Shown: positions 1 to 10,056, counted from the stretch's first letter. The stretch: 22,496 nucleotides of DNA from Annulohypoxylon bovei var. microspora (GCA_022836615.1 MU405472.1:1-22496), one strand, 5' to 3'. Notes: generated by a model not told the origin, from the letters alone. Numbers and translations are program-made.

Positions 1-3000
1 ATATTTAATAAAAGATTTATATAATAAATAAAATTATTACGTATATTTATTTAAAAAAAAGAATTAAAATTAATTAAAAATAAGGAATTTTATATAATTA
101 ATATGTTTATATATACGGAAATTAATATAAACGGTAAAAAGAAACGGATATAAAGTTATATTATTTCGGATTTTACATTTTCTTTAATATTAAGAAAATT
201 ATAAATGGAATGGAACGACGTTATTTATAAAATAAAAAAAAAGTTAATTAAAATAAGTTTAAAGAAATATAATTTAATAATATATAAAAAGGATTAAAAT
301 ATTATTTAAATATTTTATAACGTTAAAATAAAGTGCTTATAAATTAAAAAAATTAAGTATATAATGGGAAATGTGTTTTTAATATTTATGGTTTAAAAAA
401 AAACGTTAATATAAAAAAAATAATAAAAACGTTTAAGTTTTTAATATTACCATGTAAAATATTAATATTATATTAGAAAAAAAGGAAAAATTTATAATTA
501 ATTAAATCCGAAAGGTATTATTTAATGAATTAAAAGATTAGGTTAAAGATTTCTTAAATGATAAAAATATAACGTTATTATTATTAAAATTAAAGTTAAA
601 TATTAAAGTTAATTTATAAAAAAATAATTAAAATAAAGAAAAAAAAATCCCATAAAAGCCCTTATATAGCATATTAAAAAAAAAACTTTTGGTGTTATAA
701 AAAATTTTAATAAGTTTATTAAATAAGGGGTGGATTAAGGTTAATAATTCTTTAAAAAAAGCACCGGTATTATTCGTAAAAAAATTAAAAAACAATTTTC
801 GGTTTTATGTAAATTATAAAGTTTTTAATGTTATTTTAATATGCGATTATTATTTATTATTATTAATTAAAGAAACCTTATGATTCTTTTATAAAGTTAA
901 GTGGTTAATTAAGGTTAACGTTAAAATTATATTTCATAAATTATAAATAAAAGAAAAAAATAAATGGAAAATTATTTTTTATATTTAATTTAAAGCTTTT
1001 AAATGGTTAATTATATCTTTTAAATTATGTGGGGCGTTAATGGCGTTTTAATGTTATATTAATAAAACTTTATCCGATTTTTTAAATAATTATTATTTAA
1101 CATATGTAAATAACGTGGTAATTTATTTAAACGGATTTTATAAAAATTATATAAATAAAATTAAAATGATATTAAAATGTTTTAATAACATTAATTTAAA
1201 ATTAAACCTTTTTAAATGTTTCTTTGTTATAAAAGAAATTAAATATTTAGGTTTTATTATTACGGTGGAAAAAAGAATTAAAATAAACCTTAATAAAATT
1301 ATAATCATTAAAAGGTAAAAATTATTTACGAATGTACGAAAAGTTTATAATTTTTTAAGGTTTACGAATTTTTATAAAACGTTTATTAAAGGATTTAATA
1401 AATTAATTATCTTTTTAATTATTTTAATAAAAAAAAAGCCTTTTTTAAATGAGGGTAAAAAGTAAACGCAACGTTTAAAAAATTAAAATATTTATTCATT
1501 ATTATATTAATTTTAATTCACTAGGATTTTAATTAAGAAATGTATTTAAAAGTAAATTACTTAAGGTAAATTTTAAAAGTTTATTTTTTATAAAAAGATT
1601 ATAATGAAATGTTAAAGCTTATAGCTTATTATTTAATAAAGTTATTATTAATTAAATGTAATTACGAAATATATAATAAAGAATTTTTAACGATCGTTAA
1701 ATTAATAAAAATATAATAAAAGGAATTATAAAAAATGGTTAAATCTTTTACGATTTTTATAAATTATAAAAATTTAAAATATTTTATAATTACTTATAAA
1801 TTAAACAAGCACTAAATACGTTAAAAGTAAACTTTATTAAAATTTAATTTTATTATAAAATATCGGGTTAATAAAAAAATAAAATGATTTAATGCTTTGT
1901 TAAAACGAGGTTAAAATATTTTAATAAATTAAAAAAACGAAAAAGTGGTAAATTATATATAACGTTTATTTAAATAAGAATTATTATTTTTAATAAAAAC
2001 GACGATAATAAACATTTAAATGTTTTTAACGAATGTTATTAAAGTGTTAAAAAAGGGGGTAATATTAAATTAAAGCCTTATAATTATATTTATTAAAAAA
2101 AAATCTTTTATAACGAAAACTTATAAGCTTTATAAAATTAAAAGGTCGTTAAAAATATAAACTTTAAAACGATTTATAAAATTATTAATAAAAGTGATTA
2201 TTATTTTTTATTAACTTTTAAAAATTATAAAGTTTTAATCGTTAAATATAATTTAAACGATAAAGGAATTATATCGTTTAAAAAACGAATATAAATATTA
2301 AATTAAAAGTTTTTTAAAACGGTTATAATTTAAAATATCCATGATTTTTATGTCATGGGTTATTTAAAAAAAAGATAATATTATTACGATTATTTTAAAG
2401 TTTTTTTATTAATTAATTATAAGATAAAATATATGGAAGTTTTGTAAAAATTATAATATTTACGGTTAAGCTTATATTTAACGAATTTAATAAAAAAGGT
2501 TATTAAAATTTTTATTTATTTTTAATTATTATTTTTTAAAATTATCCATTAATTTTATAATAAAAATACCGGTAAAAAAAACTTCCTGGTATTTAATAAT
2601 AATTATTTATTAATTATAAAAATAAATTTTATTAAAAACGATAAATATTATAAAAGTTAAAACGTATATTATAAAATTTATATATATTTACGTTAAATAT
2701 TATAACTTTTTTATAATAATAATATTAAACCGAAAAAATAATTAAATAAACGCATTTTAAATAAAATTTTATAAATTAATAAAAGTAATATAACGTTTAT
2801 TTATTATTTTTAATTTAAAAATTAATAAGTTCATAAAAAGGATAAATTAAAAAGTATAAACATATTTACGGTGTTTTTTAATTTACGTATAATTTAATTA
2901 ATTAAAAATGTTATTTATAATAATAATAATAATTAATAATTAAAACATAATAATTAAATTAAGTTTTTTTTATATAACGTATAAATACCACATACACCCG

Positions 3001-3219
3001 ATTAAATAAATCGTTAATAAAGCCTTAAATAAATCATTTAAAAAATAAAAGGTTATAAATTTTATAATTAAAATTAAAAAGGTTAATAAATATGTTTAAA
3101 TTATTATAATTATAATTTAAAAATGTATAAAACGTATAATAAATTAATTTTAATTAAAGGGCTTTAAATATAAAGTAAATAATAAAGTTTAATTAAATTT
3201 AAAAAACATCGTAATATTA
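1..3219 (+). pseudogene. Element A: degraded Ty3/gypsy pol (protease-RT-RNase H-integrase), 5' end outside window
   Basis: Reading through stops in the + frames gives the usual Ty3/gypsy pol order. A protease/linker with a KPWMEW-like segment lies near 180-260, RT at about 640-1420, RNase H at about 1430-1900 and integrase from about 1960. Late integrase landmarks include an FFLYNV-IPHTPD stretch near 2965-3005, which resembles the FFLTHGYH-DP motif of fungal gypsy integrases, and a KVNNKV-LNLKNI stretch at about 3170-3213, where the family has VGDKVWLNLKNI. Position 1 aligns with 6609 of element B, so only the gag part is missing, outside the window. The frame contains many TAA/TAG codons and several frameshifts, so it is a dead copy. 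Copies A, B and C differ mainly by C/T and G/A changes, as expected for RIP. The integrase is cut after LNLKNI by the segment at 3220-4465. Confidence 0.88.
720..1420 (+). pseudogene. Element A reverse transcriptase domain, catalytic Asp pair mutated
   Basis: This is the best preserved part of A. It starts with a KAPVLFVKK block (about 755-795), followed by the residues aligned with VDYRxLN and YPLPLI. The conserved GA-AF-YIN segment lies near 1030-1065. The active-site strand reads YVNN at 1103-1114 where the family has YVDD, so both catalytic aspartates have become Asn through GAY to AAY, a G-to-A change. Downstream, KEIKYLGFII (about 1235-1262) matches the VKYLGFIV block. NFLRFTNFYKTFIKGF (1345-1400) matches the SFLGFANFYRRFI block. 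The only stop-free run, 1115-1318, begins just after the active site and is a remnant of this domain rather than a separate small gene. Confidence 0.9.
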
Positions 3220-3427
3220 AAATTTTTGGGGTTTTTTTTTTCTTTTACCCGGTACGGCCTTCCATAATGTCCGGGAAAACGCGACCTTTATAAGCTTTGG
3301 GGCGTTTTTGCCCTCTTAAAGTTATAGGGATCGGGAAAAAGAAAAAAAAGATCTTAAAATTTTTTTTTCGCAGAAAGTTGTTAATTAAGAAAAGGTCTAA
3401 GAAAAAGGGTAGTTAATGGGGGCAAAA

Positions 3428-3475
3428 GGGGTGGGAAATGGGGTGGGAAATGAGGTGGGAAATAAGGTGGGTAAT
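3428..3475 (+). repeat. G-rich 12-bp tandem repeat, four copies
   Basis: Four adjacent 12-base units follow GGGGTGGGAAAT. The first two are identical, the third starts GAGG and the fourth starts AAGG and ends GTAAT. The changes at the unit starts are G to A, the direction expected from RIP on the opposite strand. Further related G-runs with GGGTAATAAGGTGG follow up to about 3530. The run of G-tracts could fold as a G-quadruplex, but that is inference. Confidence 0.85.
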
Positions 3476-3559
3476 AAGAGTAAAAGGGTTAAAACGGGGG
3501 TAATAAAAGAAAGGGGGGTAATAAGGTGGAAAAAAAAAATCCGTTTAAAAAACATTGAT

Positions 3560-3905
3560 TTTTAATTTAATAATTAATTAATTAATTGATTAATTAATTG
3601 AAACTTTGATTAAAAAAGTGTTTAAAACTTTGGTTAAAAAATTAATCGAAAAGTTAATTTAAAAGTTAATTAATTTATTAATTAATTAATCGAATAAATG
3701 ATTAAATATTTAATTATATATTTAATTAAATATTTAATTAATTTATTAATAAGTTAATTAATTAAATACTTGGTTAATTAATAAATTAATTAATTAATTA
3801 CTTGTTTAATTAATTTAATAATTAATTAAATAATTAATTAATTTATTTATTAATTTATTTATTAATTAATTAAATAATAAGTTAAATAATTTATTAATTT
3901 ATTAA
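3560..3905. repeat. TTAA/TAAT low-complexity tract
   Basis: About 350 bases consist almost only of TTAATTAA-type tetranucleotide runs, with occasional TGATTAA and ACTTGG interruptions. No reading frame or hairpin with a specific loop is evident. It lies inside the segment that interrupts element A and has no counterpart in elements B or C. Confidence 0.75.
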
Positions 3906-4465
3906 TAAAAAGAATATATTTTTATATAAAGAGCTTTTATTACCTTTTAAACCTTTAAATTTTAACTTTAATTTTAATTTTACCTTTAACTTTAACTTAA
4001 TTATTAACCTTACGTGGTTTTAAAGTTTTATATAATTTTAAAAACCTGATTTTTAATTTAAATTAATTCGTTTTTATATAATTAAATAAAAGCTCCAATA
4101 ATAAATGATTAATTAACCTTTGGAAAAGTGGCCCCTGCGTGCGAAAGGTGGTTTAAAAGTAATTTAACACGTAATTCGAAAAATGGTTAATTAAAAAGGT
4201 GGCTTAAAAAGGCTACTACGCGCGTAAAGAATTAAAAGGTAGGTTTAAAAAAAGGATGCATTTAATTAAAAAGGTAAATGAATTTAATTAATTCAAAGTA
4301 TTGCGCTTAAATTAATTAAGCTTAAAAAGGCTTATTAATTTCTTATTAATTATTTATTAATTAATTATTAATACTTATTAATTATTTATTAATTACTTTA
4401 TTAATTAATAAGTAATTATTTACGTAATTAAAAAAAGTTTAAGCGTAATAATATCCTCCGGACGG
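3906..4465. other. Right part of the inserted segment, no gene seen
   Basis: From 3930 to 4020 the + strand is pyrimidine-rich, with repeated TTTAACTTTAA-like words. From 4120 to 4260 there are short GC islands (GTGGCCCCTGCGTGCG, CTACTACGCGCG) separated by AAAAGGTGG-like words that echo the G-rich repeat further left. From 4320 to 4430 it returns to TTAA runs. I find no coding potential and no RNA gene. Confidence 0.6.
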
Positions 4466-4860
4466 ATAATTTAAGAAAAATTTTTTTTAATTATATATGA
4501 AATATAAAATAATTAAAGTAATTAACCTTTATATGGTAAAATTAAACGTATTTATAAGAATTTAATTACGATTTTATATCGAATTATTTAAATTAATAAT
4601 TATAAATTTATTATTATTTTAAATATAAAACGACGTTTAATTATTATTTTTTATTAATTAAAATAACGAAAATTTCGAATATATTATTAAAAAAATTTTA
4701 CGATTAAAAAGTAAACGTAAAGGATGGGGTGTATGTAAAATAATATTAATTAAATAAAAAAGTTACGTAAAACCGATATAAAAGCTTTAAAAAGAATTAA
4801 AAAATATAAAGGTTTTAAAAATGTTTTATTAACGATTCGAAGCAAAAAACGAGGTAAATA
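4466..4860 (+). pseudogene. Element A integrase C-terminus with chromodomain, degraded
   Basis: This continues the integrase interrupted at 3219. Through stops, the frame reads K-Y-K-I-I-K-V-I-N-L-Y, matching the AKYKVxKVISPY block that follows NLKNI in the family. Next comes an L-R-F-Y-I-E-L-F segment that matches HPRFHVELL. From about 4668 there is a chromodomain: ENFEYIIKKILRLKSKRKG corresponds to the EYEVEEIL-D-R-R-G start, then an ILIK-KSYVKPI segment corresponds to the VKWKGY-EPTWEP strand, and FEAKNE closes it near 4855. The tryptophans of the methyl-lysine cage region are stops here (TGG to TAA/TAG). In chromoviruses this domain binds H3K9-methylated chromatin and guides integration. 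The same order appears on the minus strand in element C (10057-10505). Confidence 0.8.
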
Positions 4861-4893
4861 AAAAAGCCCTTATAATTATAAATTTTAAAAAAC

Positions 4894-4905
4894 GAAGAAA
4901 AGGGG
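4894..4905 (+). promoter_or_regulatory. Polypurine tract of element A
   Basis: GAAGAAAAGGGG lies directly before a TATTATTAT start that would be TG-initiated before RIP. This is the purine run that primes plus-strand DNA synthesis in LTR retrotransposons. The equivalent site in element C reads GGAAGAAAA and lacks the G-run, so the assignment depends mainly on this copy. Confidence 0.6.
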
Positions 4906-5233
4906 TATTATTATAAATTAAATGTTATAAATCGAAAACCCGGAAAGTTAATTAAAGTAAAAATTAATGTAAATTTATATTATAATTATAAATGCGATAA
5001 ACGTAAATCTTTATAATAAAATTATTAATAACTTTAAATGGATCGTTAAAGTTATTAAAACACGTATAAAAAAGGTTTCCACGTTAATTAATTTAATTTA
5101 CACCTTTAAATATAAATATCGTAACTTTAAAAACGAAATGTTATTATTTTTCCTTTTTTTTTTATTAATAAAAATAAAAATAAAAATAATTTTATATAAT
5201 ATAAGTTTACCGTTATTTATAAAAATTATCACA
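4906..5233 (+). repeat. Single LTR shared by element A (3') and element B (5')
   Basis: The right end is firm: the homologous block in element C stops exactly where C meets B (9743), and aligned terminal bases are TTATCACA here and TCGTTATA there, compatible with an ancestor ending in CACA. The left end is inferred from the polypurine tract at 4894-4905 and the TA (former TG) at 4906, giving about 328 bases. Position by position, 5139-5233 aligns without gaps to C 9743-9837. The block lies between A's chromodomain and B's gag, and there is only one copy, so the two elements are joined through a common LTR. I could not identify a primer-binding site after 5233. Confidence 0.65.
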
Positions 5234-6600
5234 TATTTTCATTAATTATTTTTTAATTAATAAAAGTTTTCGAAAAAACGTTTATCGCGTTAAATGATAA
5301 TTTAATATATAAATACCTTTTAAATAATAAACGATTAAAACTTTATAACATCCATCGTTTTTTATTAACACGATTTAAATTTATATAAACTTTTCGATAA
5401 CTTTTTTAATACTTTTATAAATAATTCATTAAATAATTTTAATTTATTTTACGAAACCGAAGAAATAACTTTAATTAAAGATAAATGTTTAATTTAAATT
5501 AACGAGTAAAAGGATTTTTTAATATACGTGATTATATTAAATTTCTTCATTTTGGAAAATATAATATACTTCGGATCGGAAAAAAATAAATACTTAAAAA
5601 TTATGTTTTTAATTTTAATTAAAAAACGGCAACGCTTAATATAATAACTTAATATAAAAAGGTTTAATAAATAATATAATAATAAAGCTTTTATTTAAGT
5701 TTTAATCGAAAAATTCGAAGATAAATAATCGATTTAAACCGTTTATTAAAATTTAATTAAAATGCGTTAAAATGTTTTTTAATACTTTAACGATTTTTTT
5801 ATTAATTTCGAAAATAAATTAATTTTAATTAACGGGTTAAATTAAAAAAAATAAAATAAAATTAATTATATTAACGTAAGGTTAAATAATAAGTTAAAGA
5901 ATGTTTTTATAATAAAAAAGTTAAATAAAAAAGATTATAATAAGTGGGTAATTAAGGTTAACGACGTAATAATTAAAATGGAAAAAACATTAAATTATAA
6001 AAAAAAAAAGCAGCCGTTTTACGACCATTTGGTATAAAAAGGCATTTAATTAAAAGGTTATTAACATTATTAACATAATAATTATTTAAAAACAAGGATT
6101 AAAGTTCGACGGGGACGAAAACACGGTTATAAATAAAGTAAATTATATAACCTTAATTATTACGATAATTACAACGATAAATTAAGCAAGTGGTTTACAT
6201 TAAAGTAATAATAAGTTATTAAAAATATAATAAAAATTAAATTAAAAGTTTAAAAAATTTAAAAAAAAAAACAAATGTGCCCGTTATACGAAAATAAAAC
6301 ACTTTACAATGGCTTGTTCGTTATTTTAAACCGCACTTTAACCGAACCGTAATAACGAAAACGGCATATTACGAATGGTTACCATAGAAACTTAAAATAA
6401 TCGAAATGTTAAAAATAATTATAAATTATTAAAATACTTAAAAAACGAATAACCTTTAAACGAAATTACATTTAAAGGTTAATATTAAAATTTATAAATA
6501 TTAAAAAAGTTTTAAATAAAATATATATTATTTTTTTTAATTAAAACCTTATTAAACGGATAAAAGTTTATTAATACGTTTATAAATTCGGGATGTTTAA
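5234..6600 (+). pseudogene. Element B gag, degraded
   Basis: The segment between the LTR and pol holds remnants of a capsid/nucleocapsid protein. The clearest stretch runs from about 5625 to 6050. It begins KKRQRL, includes NNKAF and FNDFFINFENKL, then NKINYI-VRLNNKLKNV and KKDYNKWVIKVNDV, and ends YKKKKQPFYDHLV. This has the order and spacing of the retrotransposon gag core of fungal gypsy elements. A zinc knuckle follows at 6276-6317. The region 5234-5590 is probably the N-terminal gag plus leader, but I cannot fix a start codon. Two minus-strand copies of parts of this gag lie at 13996-14670 and 22167-22496. Confidence 0.75.
6276..6317 (+). other. Zinc knuckle remnant of element B gag
   Basis: The 14 codons read CARYTKIKHFTMAC. 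This is the CX2CX4HX4C nucleic-acid-binding knuckle with the second Cys replaced by Tyr, a TGY to TAY (G-to-A) change. In element C the aligned minus-strand peptide near 14310-14360 reads YIYYTKIRYLIIIY, with all four metal ligands lost. Confidence 0.75.
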
Positions 6601-7329
6601 TATATTTAACATTTAATAAAAAACTTATATAATAAATAAAATTATCGCGTATATTTATTTAAAAAAAAAGTTAAAATTAATTAAAAATAAAAAATTTTAT
6701 ACGATCGATACGTTTATATATACGGAAATCGATATAAACGGTAAAAAGGAACGGATATAAGGTTATGTTATTTTAAATTTCGCGTTTTTTTTAATATTAA
6801 AAAAACCGTGGATGGAATGGAATAACGTTATTTATAAAACGAAAAAGAGGTTAATTAAAATAAATTTAAAGAAATACGATTTAATAATATACGAAAAAAG
6901 TTAAAACATTATTTAAACATTTTATAACGTTAAAATAAAGTGTTTATAAATTAAAAAGGTTAAATATATAATGGGAAATATGTTTTTAACATTTATGGTT
7001 TAAAAAAAAAACGTTAATATAAAAAAAATAACGAAAACATTTAAATTTTTAATGTTATTATGCGAAATATTAATATCGTATTAAAAAAAAAGAAACGTTT
7101 ATAATTAATTAAATCCAAAAAATGTTATTTAATAAATTAAAGGATTAAATCGGAAATTTCTTAAATAACGAAAGTATAACGTTATTATTATTAAAATTAA
7201 AGTTAAATATTAAGGTTAACTTATAAAAAAATAATTAAAAAAAAAAAACTTTTATAAAAACTTTTATATAATATATTAAGAAAAAAGCTTTTAATGTTAT
7301 AAAAAACTTTAATAAATTTATTAAATAAA

Positions 7330-8030
7330 AAATAAATTAAAGTTAATAACTCTTCGGGAAAAGCACCGATATTATTCGTAAAAAAAATTAAAAAGCGGTT
7401 TTTAATTTTATATAAATTATAAAGCTTTTAACGTTATTTCGGCACGCGATTATTATTTATTATTATTAATTAAAAAAACCTTACGATTTTTTTACAAAGT
7501 TAAATGGTTAACCAAGGTTAACGTTAAAACCGTATTTCATAAATTACGAATAAAGAAAAAAAATAAATAAAAAACCGTTTTTCGCACTTAATTTAAAGTT
7601 TTCGAATAATTAATTATACTTTTTAAGTTATACGGGGCGTTAACGGCGTTTTAACGTTATATTAATAAAACTTTGTCCGATTTTTTAAATAATTATTATT
7701 TAATATACGTAAATAACATGGTAATTTATTTAAATAAGTTTTATAAAAATTATATAAATAAAATTAAAACGATGTTAAAACGTTTTAATAACATTAATTT
7801 AAAGTTAAATTTTTTTAAATACTTTTTTACCGTAAAGGAAATTAAATATTTAAGTTTTATTATTATAATAAAAAAAAAATTAAAGTGGACTTTAATAAAG
7901 TTATAATTATTAAAAAATAAAAATTATTTATAAACGTACGGGGAGTTTATAATTTTTTAAAGTTCGCGAATTTTTATAAAACGTTTATTAAAAGATTTAA
8001 TAAATTAATTATTTTTTTAATTACTTTAAT
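7330..8030 (+). pseudogene. Element B reverse transcriptase domain
   Basis: Landmarks in order: residues aligned with KAPVLFVKK at about 7360-7390, NYKAFNVISARDYYLLLLI (aligned with DYRxLNAITxRDxYPLPLI) near 7415-7470, WLTKVNVKTVFHKLRIK near 7505-7555, then GALTAF-RYINKTLSDFLNNYY leading into YVNN at 7706-7717. After the active site come KEIKYLSFII (about 7838-7866) and the NFYKTFIKRFNKL block (about 7970-8008). The K-Y-L-S-F reading, where A has K-Y-L-G-F, is a GGT to AGT change. The translation is open from 7673 to 7906 only; stops on both sides are TAA/TAG at family Gln or Trp positions. Confidence 0.88.
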
Positions 8031-8592
8031 AAAAAAAGGGGCTTCCTTTAAGTGGGGGTAAAAAGTAAACGTAACGTTCGAAGAATTAAAATATTTATTT
8101 ATTATCGCACCGATTTTAATTTATTAAGACTTTGATTAAAAAATATATTTAAAAGTAAATTATTTAAAGTAAATTTTAAAAACTTACTTTTTATAAAAAA
8201 ATTATAATGAAATATTAAAGTTCGTGGTTTATTATTTAATAAAATTATTATTAACCGAATATAATTACGAAATATATAATAAAAAGCTTTTAATAATCAT
8301 TAAATCGATAAAAGTATAATAAAAAGAATTACGAAAAGTAATTAAACTTTTTACGATTTTTATAAATTATAAAAACTTGGAATATTTTATAATTACTTGT
8401 AAATTAAATAAACATTAAATACGTTAAAGGTAAACCTTATTAAAATTTAATTTTATTATAAAATATTAAGCCGGCAAAAAAGTAAAATAACTTAATGTTT
8501 TATTAAAACGAAATTAAAATATCCCGGTAAATTAAAAGAACGAAAAGGTGGTAAACCGTATGTAACGTTTATTTAAATAAAAATGGTTATTA

Positions 8593-8648
8593 TTAATAAC
8601 CATTATTCGAGCCGGGTGTAATGGCGAGCCCATAAAATCAGTTTCACC
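8593..8648 (+). repeat. Left terminal inverted repeat of the 823-bp element
   Basis: It starts TTAATAACCATTATTCGAGC and pairs with the reverse complement of 9360-9415. The left copy keeps C or G at several positions where the right copy has T or A, and the reverse at others. Confidence 0.88.
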
Positions 8649-9359
8649 CCACTAAAAATGGGATATTTTCGTGGCTTATAACACATCACTTCTTAAATAT
8701 TTATAAAATTTAAATACATCAAGCTTTTATGCGAGCTTTTCTCTTTACTTTAATACCAAAAACATATTTCTTAAATTTATTCCAATTAAATTATTAACCA
8801 TTAAAATAATAAGAAATTTTTATATAAAGAACACACCAAAGTGATTTAGTTAAATATTATCACGAATAACGCCTTTTAAAATATATAAAAACAATAATTA
8901 AAAAAAGAAAATTTACAGCTTTAAAATGATATAAAAATTATATATATATCTTAATTAATATTTATTATATATTATGTAAAAGGTTTTCCCATACAAAATA
9001 AATTTTCGAATTTATATAACAACACACTTAATATAACATAAATATCTAAATATCTAATAATTATAACAAACTTATATATGATTTAAAAGCTTACAATCTC
9101 CTTTATTAAACAATCATTTTTTTATATTTATAAGACGCTTAATAATAATAATATTCGATTATATCGTTTTAATATATTCTTTATATAAAAGTTTTTTACA
9201 ATTTTAATAATTAATAATTCCATTAAAAGAAATCTAGAAAATACATTTTTAATATTAAAGTAAAAAAAAAAAAACAAAGAATAGCCTAATATAAATCATT
9301 TATATAAATATATTAATATTATTAAAGTACAAGGCTTGAAAAATAGAAGATTTTGGTAA

Positions 9360-9415
9360 GGTAAAACTGATTTTGCAGGCTCGCCATTACACCTAGCTCG
9401 AATAATAATCACTAA
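9360..9415 (-). repeat. Right terminal inverted repeat of the 823-bp element
   Basis: Read on the minus strand it starts TTAGTGATTATTATTCGAGC and matches the left repeat through GTTTTACC. An AT-rich extension (TATTATTA on each side, in inverted orientation) may lengthen the repeat by a few bases or be part of the target site. Confidence 0.88.
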
Positions 9416-9742
9416 TAATACCTTTAATAAAAACGACGGTAATAAACATTTAAATGTTTTTAACGAATGTTATTAAAATGTTAAAAAAAAAGGTAACACG
9501 GAATTAAAGTTTTATAATTATATTTACCGGAAAAAAAAATTTTTATAATAAAGATTTATAAGCTTTATAAAATTAAAAGGTCGTTAAAAATATAAACTTT
9601 AAAACGATTTATAAGGTTATTAATAAAAGCGATTATTATTTCCCGTTAATTTTTAAAGATTATAAAATTTCGATCGTTAAATATAACTTAAACGATAAAA
9701 AAGCCGTATCGTTTAAAAAACGAATATAAATACCGGATTAAA

Positions 9743-10056
9743 TATAACGATTCTTATGAACAATAATAAACTTATGTTATATAAGGTTAAAAATAAGATT
9801 ATTTTCATTAATGAAAAAAAAAAAAAAAGTAATAACCTTTCATTTTTAAAGTTATAATATTTATACTTAAAGGTGTAAATTAAATTAATTAACGTAAAAA
9901 CCCCTTTTATATATATTCCAATAACTTTAATAATTTATTTAAGGTTATTAATAACTTTATTATAAGGACTTATGTTTATTATGTTTATAATTATAATATA
10001 AACTTATGTTAATTTTTACTTTAATTAATTTTTTAAGTTTTCGATTTATAATAATA
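9743..10056 (-). repeat. 3' LTR of element C
   Basis: On the minus strand this block aligns with the shared LTR at 4906-5233. It ends in ATA (ACA before RIP) at 9743, exactly where element B's integrase sequence stops, so 9743 is a true element end. The left limit (10056) is set by alignment with 4906, next to GGAAGAAAA, the counterpart of the polypurine tract. C is about 14 bases shorter than A here because of a small length difference near the tract. The base run ATTAA just outside (9738-9742) is the candidate target duplication; its partner would lie beyond the window. Confidence 0.68.

Larger units (their letters stand above)
3220..4465. mobile_element. Foreign segment inserted in element A integrase, family unknown
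   Basis: Element C, an uninterrupted copy of this region, reads directly from the LNLKNI codons into the next integrase codons (near 10505 on the minus strand). In A the homology stops at about 3219 and resumes at about 4466, which defines an insertion of roughly 1.25 kb. The left 300 bases are much more GC-rich than the surroundings and include a CCCGG/CCGGG inverted pair at about 3247-3275. The middle is almost pure TTAA/TAAT low-complexity DNA, and the right part (about 4120-4260) has short GC islands. I see no coding frame, no convincing terminal inverted repeat and no clear target duplication; at most a TA or A is shared at the two junctions. It could be a solo LTR, a non-autonomous element or a gene-conversion patch. 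Confidence 0.6.
8593..9415. mobile_element. Non-autonomous TIR DNA transposon (823 bp) inside element B
   Basis: The ends are 56-bp inverted repeats (8593-8648 and 9360-9415) that share ATTATTCGAGC, GGTGTAATGGCGAGCC and AAAATCAGTTT. By eye they differ at ten positions, all transitions. Removing the insert restores GGTTATTACCTTT, which aligns base for base with AATTATTATTTTT at the same site in element A. The flanking TATTA/TAATA makes the exact target duplication ambiguous (TA or a longer AT word). The roughly 710-bp interior has no long ORF, so movement would need a transposase supplied in trans. It still contains many CA and TG dinucleotides, unlike everything around it, so it has escaped most RIP. 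A Tc1/mariner-like origin is possible if the duplication is TA, but I cannot prove the superfamily. Confidence 0.87.
6601..9742 (+). pseudogene. Element B pol: protease-RT-RNase H-integrase start, truncated by element C
   Basis: The order matches element A with an offset of about 6.6 kb. The protease region (about 6640-6880) contains DTFIYTEIDINGKKER and a KPWMEWNNVIYKTKKR linker typical of fungal gypsy pol. The RT lies at about 7330-8030, RNase H at about 8040-8530, and the integrase N-terminus follows the inserted element, from about 9420. The RT active site reads YVNN (7706-7717) instead of YVDD, the same double D-to-N loss as in A. The stop-free run 7673-7906 is part of this RT. Two things interrupt the gene: an 823-bp TIR element at 8593-9415, and the end of element C at 9742/9743, which cuts the integrase after the NDKxxxxFKKRI-IPD block. 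The rest of B's integrase should lie beyond the window, on the far side of C. Confidence 0.88.

Noticed and set aside
3428..3475. CRISPR-like array
   Set aside because: The units are 12 bp and directly adjacent with no spacers.
3930..4020. Repeated TTTAACTTTAA words as degenerate telomere repeats
   Set aside because: There is no consistent unit and no TTAGGG/CCCTAA-like core. It reads as ordinary low-complexity DNA.
5139..5233. A very short 95-bp LTR beginning TGTTATT
   Set aside because: The gap-free match to 9743-9837 suggested it, but a clear polypurine tract lies further left (4894-4905), and a 328-bp LTR is more usual. In C the corresponding start is GG, not TG.
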